This document shows positions 9,819-19,277 of a DNA stretch of 64,000 bases, piece after piece. Numbering within the stretch: the first letter of the stretch is position 1; every line of letters begins with the position of its first letter. Both the position numbers and the translations under genes were made by a program. The DNA is taken from NCBI RefSeq assembly GCF_004367745.1, contig NZ_CP037993.1:3472001-3536000 (forward strand). Direction: 5' to 3'. Source of the stretch: Herbaspirillum huttiense. Its GTDB lineage: Bacteria > Pseudomonadota > Gammaproteobacteria > Burkholderiales > Burkholderiaceae_D. A model generated the notes under the pieces. That model had not been told where the DNA came from. It was given only the letters and a program-made list of their open reading frames with translations, and did not search any database.

Positions 9819-11033
9819 ATGATCCCATCGACCACGCTGCGCAGGCTGGCAGCCGCCTGTGCCATTGCAGGCATTTTTGCAGGGCCGGCCATGGCCCAGG
9901 TATCCAATGACGCGGTACGCATCGGCTTCATTACCGACATGTCCGGCCCCTATGCCGATACGGATGGACTGGGCGGACTGGAGGCCATCCGCATGGCGGT
10001 CGCCGACTATGGCGGCAAGGTGCTGGGCAAACCCGTCGAGATACTCTCGGCGGACCACCAGAACAAGGCCGACATCGCCGCCACCCGCGCCCGTGAATGG
10101 GCTGACGAACGCGGGCTGGACATGTTGATCGGCGGCGTCAATTCGGCCACGGCCTTGTCAATGAACAAGGTGATGGCCGAGAAGAAGCGCGTCTACATCA
10201 ACATCGGCGCCGGGACCGCCCGCCTGACCAACGAGGAATGCACGCCCTACACCGTGCACTATGAATACGACACGGTGGCGCTGGCCAAGGGCACGGCCAG
10301 TGCGGTGATCAAGCAGGGCGGCAAATCCTGGTTCTTCCTGGTGGCGGACTATGCGTTCGGCCATTCGCTGGCCAATGACACCAGTGCCGTGGTCAAGGCC
10401 AATGGCGGCACGGTCGTCGGGTCGATCAAGCATCCGCCGCAATCCTCGGACCTGTCGTCCTTCCTGCTGCAGGCGCAGGCGTCCAAGGCGCAGATCCTGG
10501 GATTGGCCAACGCGGGCGAAGATACCGTCAATTCGATCAAGGCCGCCAAGGAATTCGGGGTGACCAAGACCATGAAACTGGTAGGTCTGCTGATGGTGAT
10601 CAACGACATCCATGCGCTGGGACTGGCCAATGCCGAGGGCCTGATGATGACCGACAGCTGGTACTGGGACAAGGACGAGCCCTCGCGCAAGTTTGCCGAG
10701 CGCTTCTTCCAGAAGATGAAGAAAATGCCCAGCACGCACCAGGCGGCCGCCTACTCGGCCACCATGACCTACCTGAAGGCGGTGGAGGCCATCGGCAGCG
10801 ATGATGCCACCAAGGTGATGGCGCAACTGAAGAAGACGCGCATCGATGACTTCTACAACAAGGGTTACATCCGCGCCGACGGGCGCAACATCCATGACAT
10901 GTATCTGTACCAGGTCAAGTCGCCGGCCGAGTCGAAGAAGCCTTGGGATTACCTGAAGCTGCTGGAAACCATCCTAGGTGAACAAGCCTTCACCAGTGTG
11001 GCGGATTCCCGGTGCAGCCTGCTCAAGCAGTAA
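9819..11033 (+). CDS. ABC transporter substrate-binding protein, branched-chain amino acid (LivK) type
   Basis: A 404-residue periplasmic binding protein with a signal peptide (LAAACAIAGIFAGPAMA) and a Peripla_BP_6 fold: VRIGFITDMSGPYADTDG and VEILSADHQNKADIAATRAR. The ATG at 9819 has CGAGGAG upstream, which rules out longer frames. No permease or ATPase genes adjoin it, so it is an orphan binding protein, probably cotranscribed with mvaA. It is clearly paralogous to the protein at 42690-43931: both share [13 protein letters not shown], the [14 protein letters not shown] tail and a C-terminal Cys. The ligand is unknown; the neighbour hints at mevalonate-like acids. Confidence 0.88.
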   Translation: MIPSTTLRRLAAACAIAGIFAGPAMAQVSNDAVRIGFITDMSGPYADTDGLGGLEAIRMAVADYGGKVLGKPVEILSADHQNKADIAATRAREWADERGLDMLIGGVNSATALSMNKVMAEKKRVYINIGAGTARLTNEECTPYTVHYEYDTVALAKGTASAVIKQGGKSWFFLVADYAFGHSLANDTSAVVKANGGTVVGSIKHPPQSSDLSSFLLQAQASKAQILGLANAGEDTVNSIKAAKEFGVTKTMKLVGLLMVINDIHALGLANAEGLMMTDSWYWDKDEPSRKFAERFFQKMKKMPSTHQAAAYSATMTYLKAVEAIGSDDATKVMAQLKKTRIDDFYNKGYIRADGRNIHDMYLYQVKSPAESKKPWDYLKLLETILGEQAFTSVADSRCSLLKQ

Positions 11034-11434
11034 GGGACAGGTGAAGTTTCTGGCCTGAAGTCCAGAGCCCCCCCCCTGCAGGCCCTTGTCGGCCAGCAGA
11101 TTGAGCAGTTTGAGGGCGGGGCCGGCGGAGCGGGTCTCGCCCTTCTTCATTGAGGTGCCGCCAGGAAAGCTGAACACAACCTCCTGACCCTTTGTGCGGT
11201 CTTTACATCAGCGGCTTGCCTTGGCCGAGTCTTGCACCTACTCTTGCAACCCAGCCCAGCCGGCCTGCTGCATTGGTCCGATCGTCCGCCCGCCTGTGAA
11301 TGGCACAATATCGCGGCCGCTCATTCGTCAGCGACGACACGGCCGCCTGCCATCGTTAGCGAGGCGCGACGCGGCAGCCGGTTCGCCGGCCAAGATTTCA
11401 ACAAGCCAACAAGACCATCCGCCAAGGAGTCACT
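11034..11434. other. Intergenic region with a nine-C tract
   Basis: About 400 bp without a convincing gene. It contains a run of nine C at 11068-11076. On the minus strand AGGAGG precedes a GTG (11177) that opens a short coding-like frame (MKKGETRSAGPALKLLNLL) running into the poly-G tract. This may be a gene remnant, and I do not recognise it. The rest (11186-11423) shows nothing beyond the leader of the MFS gene. Confidence 0.5.
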
Positions 11435-12736
11435 TTGAGTCAGCATCCTCCCCGCCAGCCTGCCAGTCCGCCCGCCCCGGCGGGATTCACGCGCTACCAG
11501 AAGACCGTCGTCGGTCTGCTGGCCTTCCTGCAATTTGCGGTCATTCTCGATTTCATGCTGATGTCGCCGCTGGGTGCCGTGATCATGCCCGCCATGCAGA
11601 TCACGCCGCAGCAGTTCGGGCTGGTGGTCTCGGCCTATGCCTTCAGCGCCGGGGCCTCCGGCTTGCTCACGGCCGGTTTTGCCGACCGCTTCGACCGCAA
11701 GCGGCTCTTGCTGTTCTTCTATTCCGGCTTCGTGCTGGGGACCGTGTGGTGCGGTCTGGCGCAGAGTTTTGAAAGTCTGCTGATCGCGCGTATCGTCACG
11801 GGCCTGTTCGGGGGCGTGATCGGTTCCATCACGCTGGCCATCGCCACCGATCTGTTCGCGCCGCAGCTGCGGGGACGCGTCATGGGCATCATCCAGACGG
11901 CCTTCGCGGCCAGCCAGGTGCTGGGCATTCCGATCGGGCTTTATCTCTCCAATACCTGGAACTGGCATGTCCCCTTCCTGGCCATGGCCGCGCTGGGCGC
12001 AGTGGGCGGGATCGTGGTCAGCTTCAAGATGCAGCCGGTAGACGGCCACCTCAAGCTCAAGCAGGAACACACGGCGTGGATGCACCTCTACCACACCATT
12101 ACGGAGCCACGCTACCTGACCGCGTTTGCCACCACGGCCCTGCTGATGACGGGCGGCTTCATGCTCATGCCGTTCAGCAGCGCCTATCTGGTCGGCAACC
12201 TGGGCATCGACCTGCATCACCTGCCGACGGTCTATCTGGTCACCGGCCTGTGCACCATCGCCTTCGGTCCGCTGATCGGACGCGCGGCCGACAAGGTGGG
12301 CAAGTTCCGGGTCTTTGTCTTCGGCGCCGTACTGTCCATCATCATGGTACTGATCTACACGCACCTGGGACCGGTGACGGTACCGATGATCGTGCTGGTC
12401 AATGCCGTGCTGTTCCTGGGCATCTTCTCGCGCATGATTCCATTCCAGGCCCTGGTCTCTTCGGTCCCGGCGACTACCCAGCGCGGTTCCTTCAATGCCA
12501 TCAGCGCCTCCATCCAGCAGCTCTCGGGGGGTGTGGCCTCGATCGTGGCCGGACATATCGTCACGCTGGGGGCGGATGGCCAGTTGCAGCATTTCGACGT
12601 CGTCGGTTACGTCATTGTCGGTACCACGCTGCTGGCCTCGGTACTGGTCTGGCGGCTCAACCGCGACGTGCAGGCGCGCGCCGCCATCCTTGCGGCCGCA
12701 GCTCAGGCGTCGCCGGCCAGCGCTGCGGGACGCTGA
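11435..12736 (+). CDS. MFS transporter (AraJ-like efflux family)
   Basis: A 433-residue major facilitator with about twelve hydrophobic segments. The loop 2-3 signature reads GFADRFDRKRLLLFF (~residues 84-98), and RIVTGLFGGVIGSITLA forms helix 4. Translation starts at TTG 11435, preceded by AAGGAG with ideal spacing. The C-terminal ~20 residues are Ala-rich. Sequence style is closest to AraJ/arabinose-efflux-like permeases; the substrate is unknown. It is convergent with an XRE regulator, with a short GC hairpin (CCTCCG/CGGAGG) in the 46-bp gap. Confidence 0.9.
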   Translation: MSQHPPRQPASPPAPAGFTRYQKTVVGLLAFLQFAVILDFMLMSPLGAVIMPAMQITPQQFGLVVSAYAFSAGASGLLTAGFADRFDRKRLLLFFYSGFVLGTVWCGLAQSFESLLIARIVTGLFGGVIGSITLAIATDLFAPQLRGRVMGIIQTAFAASQVLGIPIGLYLSNTWNWHVPFLAMAALGAVGGIVVSFKMQPVDGHLKLKQEHTAWMHLYHTITEPRYLTAFATTALLMTGGFMLMPFSSAYLVGNLGIDLHHLPTVYLVTGLCTIAFGPLIGRAADKVGKFRVFVFGAVLSIIMVLIYTHLGPVTVPMIVLVNAVLFLGIFSRMIPFQALVSSVPATTQRGSFNAISASIQQLSGGVASIVAGHIVTLGADGQLQHFDVVGYVIVGTTLLASVLVWRLNRDVQARAAILAAAAQASPASAAGR

Positions 12737-12782
12737 CCGCCCCTCCGAGCGGAGGTATCTGCGCAGCGGCCATGCAGATCGC

Positions 12783-13118
12783 TCAGGCTGCAGTGCGGCC
12801 GGCGTAACTGGCCAGTGTGCGGATGATCTCGCGGCCTTGCACATCCGTGCGGCAGTAATGGTCGACCAGTAGCCTGACGTCCGAATCGCTCTCCTGCGGC
12901 AGGACGTCCGGCTCGCTGCCGGTCAGCAACCAGTTGAGATCGACCGCAAATTCGCGGTAGAGCTGCAACAGCAGCTCCCCGCCCGGCATGGCCTTGCCGG
13001 CTTCCAGCCAGCTGATGTGGCCGGTCGATGTATTGAGGCGCTGACCCAGCTCGCGCTGGCTCAGGCCGTGGGCGAGGCGGATCTCCTTGATCCTCCCCCC
13101 GATTTCTTCACTGAACAT
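12783..13118 (-). CDS. XRE-family transcriptional regulator (tandem copy 1)
   Basis: A 111-residue Cro/CI-type DNA-binding protein. The helix-turn-helix is at residues ~10-62 (LSQRELGQRLNTSTGHISWLE), followed by MPGGELLLQLYREFAVDLNWLLTG and a ~40-residue acidic tail. I place the start at 13118 because AGAGGAG lies six bases upstream; an upstream in-frame ATG at 13142 lacks a site. It is paralogous to the next gene upstream (13259-13633): both have MPGG, a RxFxVxxNWLLTG segment and a short C-terminal extension. It is the last minus-strand gene after the type I secretion locus and may regulate it. Confidence 0.85.
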   Translation of the reverse strand: MFSEEIGGRIKEIRLAHGLSQRELGQRLNTSTGHISWLEAGKAMPGGELLLQLYREFAVDLNWLLTGSEPDVLPQESDSDVRLLVDHYCRTDVQGREIIRTLASYAGRTAA

Positions 13119-13214
13119 GTCTTCTCCTCTGAACGGACGCACCCGCGTGAGCCGCCCGTATCCCCGTCCCCACGACTGCGCCGAGCCCAGCAGCCCCGTG
13201 CCGAACCAGTGACA

Positions 13215-13240
13215 CCCCCGCCGGACGGCAGCAGCGGGGG
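13215..13240. other. GC hairpin between the two XRE genes
   Basis: CCCCCGC (13215-13221) pairs with GCGGGGG (13234-13240) across a 12-nt loop. There is no T-run. It lies in the 140-bp gap between the tandem regulators and could attenuate or stabilise the transcript. Confidence 0.4.
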
Positions 13241-13258
13241 CGTAACCGGCGACCGCTC

Positions 13259-13633
13259 TCAGCCGCGCCGGCTTACCAGGAAGCTCGCGACCGCCATGAC
13301 CAGCGACTTGCCGCGCTCCGATGCGCGGACGTAGTCACCAATGAGCACCTTGATGTGAAAACCATGGCGCGGCGGCAGTTCTTGTTCCAGGCCGGTCAGG
13401 AGCCAATTGATGTTGACGTCGAACTCCCGGTGCAGCGAACGCAGGAAGCGTCCGCCGGGCATGCTGTGCCCCAGCTCGACGCAACTGATGTAGGCACCCG
13501 AGGTGCCCAGCCGGCTGGCGAAGTCGCGCTGGTTCAGGCCACTCAGCTGACGCGTGGCCTTGAGGCGTTCGCCGATGGCTTGCTTGGCAGCAGGCGTCGT
13601 CTGGGGCGGCGCGTTGTCGATGGGCGCGTCCAT
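13259..13633 (-). CDS. XRE-family transcriptional regulator (tandem copy 2)
   Basis: A 124-residue Cro/CI-like regulator. The HTH lies at about residues 20-75 (LNQRDFASRLGTSGAYISCVE), then MPGGRFLRSLHREFDVNINWLLTG, and a basic C-terminus ending ASFLVSRRG. GGAGG sits inside the tail of the upstream adhesin remnant, and only 2 bp separate that stop from this ATG. The regulator was therefore cotranscribed with the type I secretion/adhesin operon. The match to copy 1 is strongest after the HTH, so the two may dimerise or sense the same signal; that is inference. Confidence 0.85.
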   Translation of the reverse strand: MDAPIDNAPPQTTPAAKQAIGERLKATRQLSGLNQRDFASRLGTSGAYISCVELGHSMPGGRFLRSLHREFDVNINWLLTGLEQELPPRHGFHIKVLIGDYVRASERGKSLVMAVASFLVSRRG

Positions 13634-13635
13634 GC

Positions 13636-16490
13636 TCAGCCTCCGAACGGAAACGCCGGTCCAGGTACCACGATCGGCTGCGGCGGTAGCGGCACATGCA
13701 CATCGGCCGCCGGCACTTCCGCGCCAGTAGCGGATCCGGATTGATGCAGGAAGTCGAACTGTTCACTCTGCATGAAGATCTGCTGCAGGGTCAGCACGCC
13801 ATCACTGAACTGCAGCCGCCGGTCCGGATTGACCAGGGCATCCAGCGCACCTTCCCGCAACAGGATCTGGCCACCGCTGCGCAGCACCAGCAACAGGTCG
13901 ATGCCGAGACTGCGCACGTCCTGGATGGTCTCGATGGGAACACGATCACCTTGCCACCCATGCTCACCGAGATGAGGTACGTATCGTTGGCACCTGCCCC
14001 GCCCACCGTGCCAGCGAAGGTCAGGTTCTGGTCCAGGCCGGTCAAGGTGGCTGCGCTGGTCGGTGTTTCGGCGATCATGGCGTACTTGGTGACTGAATCA
14101 TTGATGGACTGGGTGTCGGGTGTCTCGCCGTTGACTTTCAGGTTGCTCAGGAGCGGCGAGGCCGTACCTGCCGCCAGCGTGACACTGACGCCATTACCCA
14201 CCACTACGTTGCCAGCGGCGTCACTCAACTTGGGCGTGATGACATGCTGGCCGGCACCCAGGCTGCTGGTACTGGTGACCTCCAGGCTCATGTTGGCCGC
14301 GCCCACATCGGCGGCCGTCAGGGTGCGACTGCCGATGAGCTGGCTGCCCTCATACAGACCGATCACGTCGCCTGCGCTGGCCTTGGTACCGTCGTAGCTG
14401 ACCCGCAGGGTCGGCAACGAATTCGGATTTTCCGTGGTCACCTGATACAGCAGGCGAACATTGCCGATGTCGTATTGCTGGCTGCCGCTGGGAGTCTTGT
14501 AGGAGAAGACGTCCGTATTGGCGGCATAGAAGCCATCCAGCGCACTGAGCAGAAGCTGCTTGCCATCCGGGGAAGTGAACTTGAAACTCTCCCCTTTCGC
14601 GTAGGGACCGCCCTGATGCACCATGCTGAACGTCGTTCCCAGCCCGAATCCGCTCGGGAAGGAATACACGCTGATGTAATGCGGATCGGTCGTGTTGGCA
14701 TCGCTTGTAATGGACATCCCGCCCCATTCCGCATACATCCCCTTGAGGGAGGAAATGAAGCTTGTCGCCGTCATCCCCGCAGGCAACAGGCTGGTGAGAT
14801 CGACACTTTCACCCGAGTGAAGGTTATGGGGACTGGAGCCCCCCATGATGTCCGGAATGCTCAGCGTCTTGTAGCTGATTTGCTTGCTGCTCACCAGCGC
14901 CGCGCTGATGCTGGAAGGCAGCGTGAGGTCTACCGACAGCTTCGCCACGACGGTATTGCTATTGCCGGCCTGGTCCGTCAGGGTGATCGAGGCACTGCGG
15001 TCCCCTGCGCTGGGGGTCGCATTCTGCAACTGGATGGCCTTGAGGATGGCCCGTGCCTCCAGCCCGCTCAGGGCGGCCCCTGACGTCTTGCTGATGGTCA
15101 GGCGATGACTGCTGCCTTCATAGCCGTAAGTCAGCCCGGCCACCCCGCCCACCATCTTGCCGGTCACGGCGGGCAGGCTGGCGTCGAGCGCCAGCGGCAC
15201 ATCCAGCAGCAGTTTGTCATGCTGCAGGTTCAACTGGGGACCGTCCATCCTGATGGCGATGCTGCTGATGTCGCTGGTGGGCCAGACCACGATGTCGTGC
15301 GCGAACATGGTGGCGGCAATCTGCTCCAGTTGCGGGCGATCCTGGGCCTGGGCGGCGGTGCGCTTTTCCAGTCCTTCCAGGCACTTCACCAGGGGTTCGC
15401 TGGCCTGGCGCATGCGGGACGAGGCCAGCAGGACGGCTTCGGTCTGCTGGTGCATCTCGTTGCGGATGCTGCGGATTTCCTGCAGCTGAGCTTGGGCCAC
15501 GGAGAAATCGTTGCGCATCTGCTGTTCGTCCGGCTGACCGTTGGCAGGCACGCAAACGGCATCGGCCACGCTCATGTACGCCGCTTCGGCACGGTTGCAC
15601 AGCACGCGCTGCAGCTTGCGGGTAGCCAGCAACTGCACGTTGTTGACGATGGATCCGCCCAGGCCCAGCAGCGAGGCGACGAAGGCGTCACCCATGCCGG
15701 CCAGCGGCGCGCTCATCTTCTGGAAGAACTGCGCCATCATGTCGCTGCCGCCCGAACCGGCCACGCCGAACAAGCCGATCAGGGCTGCCACCTCCTTCAG
15801 GGTCACGATCAGACCGAGGAAGGTGCCGAACAGGCCCAGGCCGATCAGGGTGTTGGCGATGTACTGGGTCAGCGTGGTACGGCGCTGGATTTCCAGCGCG
15901 AAGCTGTCGGCCTGGTGCTGCAGGCGCGCCGGATCATGGACCGGGGCCGTGCCATCCTTGCTTAGCAGGTTCTGGAACAAGGCCCGCACTTCCAGGCCGG
16001 CGGGCACACCGGCCAGCGTATCGTTCAGGTTGGCCAGCTTGACACGGCGGTCCTGGGTCTCGGAGGACTTGAACCGGCGGACCAGCAGACCGAGGTACTT
16101 GCCTTCACCCAGCAGACGCCAGGTTTGGCCGTATACCTCGGCACGCAGGCGCGCCAGGCTGATGCGCAGCGCTGCGACCTTGGCGCGGCTGTCGTTGAGG
16201 GAGGTCTGGATACGGTCCTGCTCCAGCACCATCAGCAATTGCCCCTGCTTGACGGCCTCCCCCTCCTTCACCAGGATCTGCTTGACGGGTCCGCCATCAG
16301 GGGCCTGCACCGACTGCGTACGGGAGACCGCAATCACCTGCCCTTGCGCGCGGGTGACCTGATCGATGTGGCTCAGGCCGGCCCAGACCAGCAGCAGCAA
16401 GACACTGAGCATGGACAGGCGCAACATCCAGCGCGCCGAGACCAGGGAGTGATGGGGATCGGGTTTATTCATTTTCAAGCTCATGGTCAT
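13636..16490 (-). pseudogene. Chimeric remnant: HlyD adaptor + TolQ/MotA-like + adhesin, with a frameshift
   Basis: One minus-strand frame reads through three unrelated families. Residues 1-~123 are the start of a type I secretion HlyD adaptor: one TM, then VQAPDGGPVKQILVKEGEAV and LEQDRIQTSLNDSRAKVAAL. Residues ~124-395 are a MotA/TolQ/ExbB-like channel (IANTLIGLGLFGTFLGLIVT, APLAGMGDAFVASLLGLGGS). From ~396 it is repeat-type adhesin (SASITLTDQAGNSNTVVAKL; LRVSYDGTKASAGDVIGLYE). At 13936-13938 one C of a CCC run (minus strand) seems to be missing. Restoring it joins the frame to IETIQDVRSLGIDLLLVL..., which resembles the beta prefix of Bap/Lap-type adhesins and ends at 13636. HlyD lacks its helical hairpin and C-terminal barrel, so export should fail. 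It may be true deletion or assembly collapse of repeats. Confidence 0.8.
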
Positions 16491-16498
16491 GGCGAACC

Positions 16499-18598
16499 TC
16501 AGGCGACGACGGCATTCCCCGCACTGGCGGTATCACCGCGCAGTCGGGCCAGGACGGCATCGCGCGGGCCGTCGAGCACGATCCGGTTGCCCACCACCAC
16601 GATCACGCGTTCGACCATGGGCAGGAAGGCAGGCTTGTGGGTAACCACCACCAGCGTGCGGCCACCGCTGATTTCTTCATTGAGCACGCCCAGGCAGTGA
16701 CGCTCCAGGTCTTCATCCATGGAGGCCGTGGGTTCATCGAGCAGGAAGATGTCAGGCCGGCACAGCAGCAGCCGGGTGAAGGCCACCAGCTGGCGCTGGC
16801 CACCGGACAGGCCGCGCCCGCCCTCCTGGATCGGCAGGTCCAGTCCCTTGGGATGGGCTGAGACCAGGCGCAGCAGGCCGGTGCGCTCCATCACCTGGCG
16901 CAGCACTTCGTCGCCGGGATCGGGCAGGCCGATCAGCAGGTTCTCGCGCAGGGTGCCGACGAAGAGACGGTGGTCTTGCTGGAGATAGCCGATGTGCTGA
17001 TTCAGCGTCAGGCGGTTGATGTTGGCCATGTCCAGGCCATCGATCAGGATGCGGCCCTGCTGGGGCCGGTACAGCCCGGACAGCAAGCGCAGGATGGTGG
17101 ACTTGCCGGCACCGATCGGTCCCAGGATGGCGACGCGCTCCCCGGCACGGATACTCAGCTGGTCAATGCTCATGGCATTGAGCAGGCTGCCGGCATAGGT
17201 GAATTTCACCTCTTCCACACGGAACTCGCCGCGCAGGGTGTCCGGGGTCAGCTGGCGCTCGTTGCCCTGATCAGTCTGCAGGGCATAGATCTTTTCCAGT
17301 CCGGCCAGGGTGGCCTTGGTATGCGCACGCTGCACCATCAGGCCGGGAATCATGGCCACCGGGGCCAGGATGCGGCCACCCAGGATGGAGCAGGCGATCA
17401 ACGCTCCCATGGTGATCTGGCCGTTGATGACCAGGAAGGAGCCGACGATGACGGTGGTCGAGTAGCTCAGTTGCTGCAGCATGGCAGCGATATAGCCGGC
17501 ATGGTCGCCGATGGCGCGCATGGCCATGTCGCTGCGGATGGACTCGGCACTGACGTCGATCCAGCGCGAGAGGAATTTCCAGCCGCCGGAACCGGACTTG
17601 ATGGTCTCCACCCCCTCCACCGTCTCCACCAGCAGGCCGGTCTTGAGGTTGGAGGCCGCCGCGCTCTTGTCGGCCAGCCGTACCACCTTGCGATTGGAGA
17701 GGTAGCCGATGCCGATGGCCGCCAGCCCGAACACGGTCGGCACCAGCGCCATCCAGGGACTGGCGATGAAGGCGATCACCAGTACGAACAGCAGGCCCAG
17801 CGGCAGGTCGACCAGGGTGAACAGCGTCTGCGAGGTATAGAAGGAGCGAATTTGTTCATATCCGCGCAGTTGCCCGGCCAGGCTGCCGACGGAACCTGGC
17901 AACTGGTCCACCCGGACCGACAGCAAGCGTTCGAAGAGCGCCTGCGAGAGCTTGGCATCGAGGCCGGAGACCACGCTGTCCATGATGTGAGAACGCGCGA
18001 ACTTCATGCCCAGCTCGAAGACGATGGCCAGCGAGACGCCGATGGCCAGCACGATCAGCGTAGCCACGCCGTGCGTAGGAATGACCCGGTCATAGACCTG
18101 CATCGAGAAGACCGAGGCCCCCAGCGCAATGACGCTCATCACCACCGAGGCAATCACCACTTCCAGGATGATGGGACGGTATTCGCCAAGCGCTTCCTTG
18201 AAGACGCGTTCAAAACCGTGCTGGTCCGGCTTGTTGCCGAGCGGGGCGAAATCGAGCTTGTAGGCGCCTTCGCTCAGATCACTGTCGCTGACCAAAGCAT
18301 GGCCTTCTTCACTGATGAAAATCCAGCGGCCATCGGGACGCTGGTCGGCGATGACACCCCAGCCGCGCTCGCGCACCACGCCCAGCATGGGAAGCTGCGC
18401 GCGGTCCGGCTTGGCCAGATGCTGCGACTTGGGCAGGCTCAGGGCAGCGCAGAGGCTGTTGATGTCGATGGCCGCTGCGCCGCTTTTCACCATCGATTGG
18501 GTGATGGCGGCATTGAGCCGGACGCTGTCGATCACCACACCGTGGCGTCGCGCTGCCGTCATCACGGCCCATGACAAGGAAGACGCCAGTTCACTCAT
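16499..18598 (-). CDS. Type I secretion ABC exporter (LapB-like permease/ATPase)
   Basis: A 699-residue fused permease-ATPase. An N-terminal ~130-residue domain looks like an inactive C39-peptidase-like domain, with no catalytic Cys/His pair seen. Six TM segments lie at ~155-430. The nucleotide-binding domain has Walker A GPIGAGKST (~residue 492), signature GRGLSGGQRQ (~599), Walker B IFLLDEP (~617) and H-loop VVTHK (~654). GGGAGG precedes the ATG. The HlyD start lies 8 bp downstream. This class exports large repeat adhesins of the LapA/BapA type. The gene is intact while its adaptor and substrate are not. Confidence 0.93.
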   Translation of the reverse strand: MSELASSLSWAVMTAARRHGVVIDSVRLNAAITQSMVKSGAAAIDINSLCAALSLPKSQHLAKPDRAQLPMLGVVRERGWGVIADQRPDGRWIFISEEGHALVSDSDLSEGAYKLDFAPLGNKPDQHGFERVFKEALGEYRPIILEVVIASVVMSVIALGASVFSMQVYDRVIPTHGVATLIVLAIGVSLAIVFELGMKFARSHIMDSVVSGLDAKLSQALFERLLSVRVDQLPGSVGSLAGQLRGYEQIRSFYTSQTLFTLVDLPLGLLFVLVIAFIASPWMALVPTVFGLAAIGIGYLSNRKVVRLADKSAAASNLKTGLLVETVEGVETIKSGSGGWKFLSRWIDVSAESIRSDMAMRAIGDHAGYIAAMLQQLSYSTTVIVGSFLVINGQITMGALIACSILGGRILAPVAMIPGLMVQRAHTKATLAGLEKIYALQTDQGNERQLTPDTLRGEFRVEEVKFTYAGSLLNAMSIDQLSIRAGERVAILGPIGAGKSTILRLLSGLYRPQQGRILIDGLDMANINRLTLNQHIGYLQQDHRLFVGTLRENLLIGLPDPGDEVLRQVMERTGLLRLVSAHPKGLDLPIQEGGRGLSGGQRQLVAFTRLLLCRPDIFLLDEPTASMDEDLERHCLGVLNEEISGGRTLVVVTHKPAFLPMVERVIVVVGNRIVLDGPRDAVLARLRGDTASAGNAVVA

Positions 18599-19245
18599 GA
18601 CAGGCCTCCCGGGAAACCAGCAAGGCAGCTGGATACAGGCCCGTGCAGCCTGCGCCGGACATCTTGCTGGCCGCAGCGCGGCGCACCGGCAACGGGGGGC
18701 GAACTGGGACAGGAATGAATATTCTTTCTCATGGCGATTCGTTTGGTTTGATATCAGTCGCGACGATCGGCCTTCCTTCAGGGGAAGGACTGTCGACGGC
18801 GCGTATTCGGACGATGCGGACGTACCCGGCTTGATCGACAGTGAGAGCGAAAAACGGGAGAGAACCCCTCGGACGATGTGTCGCGCGATGCCAGAAATGA
18901 CCGGGATGCGTCATCGTTGCTGCTTTGCCATCTCAGCAACAGCGGGCAAAACCGAGGGAGATCTCGTCCGGAATCAGGCGCTGCGGCAGATCGTCAATGG
19001 GCCTAATGATCTGTGAAAATATATAAAGATTTAATTGTCCTTTAGTTCATTTCAGACATATTTGTAGTCTCGAAAAAACTAAGTAAATGACGATTTCAGT
19101 CGATCAGATAACAAACCTCACTCTGGAACGATGGACGCCCTTCCTGTCGACGAGTGAAGAGAAAATCCAGGACCACTTTCGCGAGGATCAAAGAAATACG
19201 GAAGATCCTGGAAAGCCTCTTCATATCTGGATACACAAAAGAGAA

Positions 19246-19277
19246 CTCCCCTCGAATCATGTTGAACCCGAGGGGAG
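19246..19277 (-). terminator. Rho-independent terminator-like hairpin
   Basis: CTCCCCTCG (19246-19254) pairs with CGAGGGGAG (19269-19277), with a 14-nt loop. Read on the minus strand the stem is followed by TTCTCTTTT. It could end the EAL-gene transcript or a short leader RNA that begins near 19389-19440. Confidence 0.6.

Noticed and set aside
13791-16490. Reading the long ORF as a genuine 899-residue three-domain protein
   Set aside because: The HlyD part lacks its helical hairpin and C-terminal barrel and the adhesin end is frameshifted; decay or mis-assembly is more likely, though the fusion option is kept in the findings.
16499-18598. Bacteriocin exporter with active C39 peptidase
   Set aside because: The N-terminal domain lacks a visible catalytic Cys/His pair and no double-glycine peptide gene is nearby; the context is an adhesin exporter.
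18315-19016. 233-codon plus-strand frame opposite the exporter start
   Set aside because: Antisense to the conserved exporter N-terminus; Ser/Arg/Cys-rich composition typical of shadow frames.
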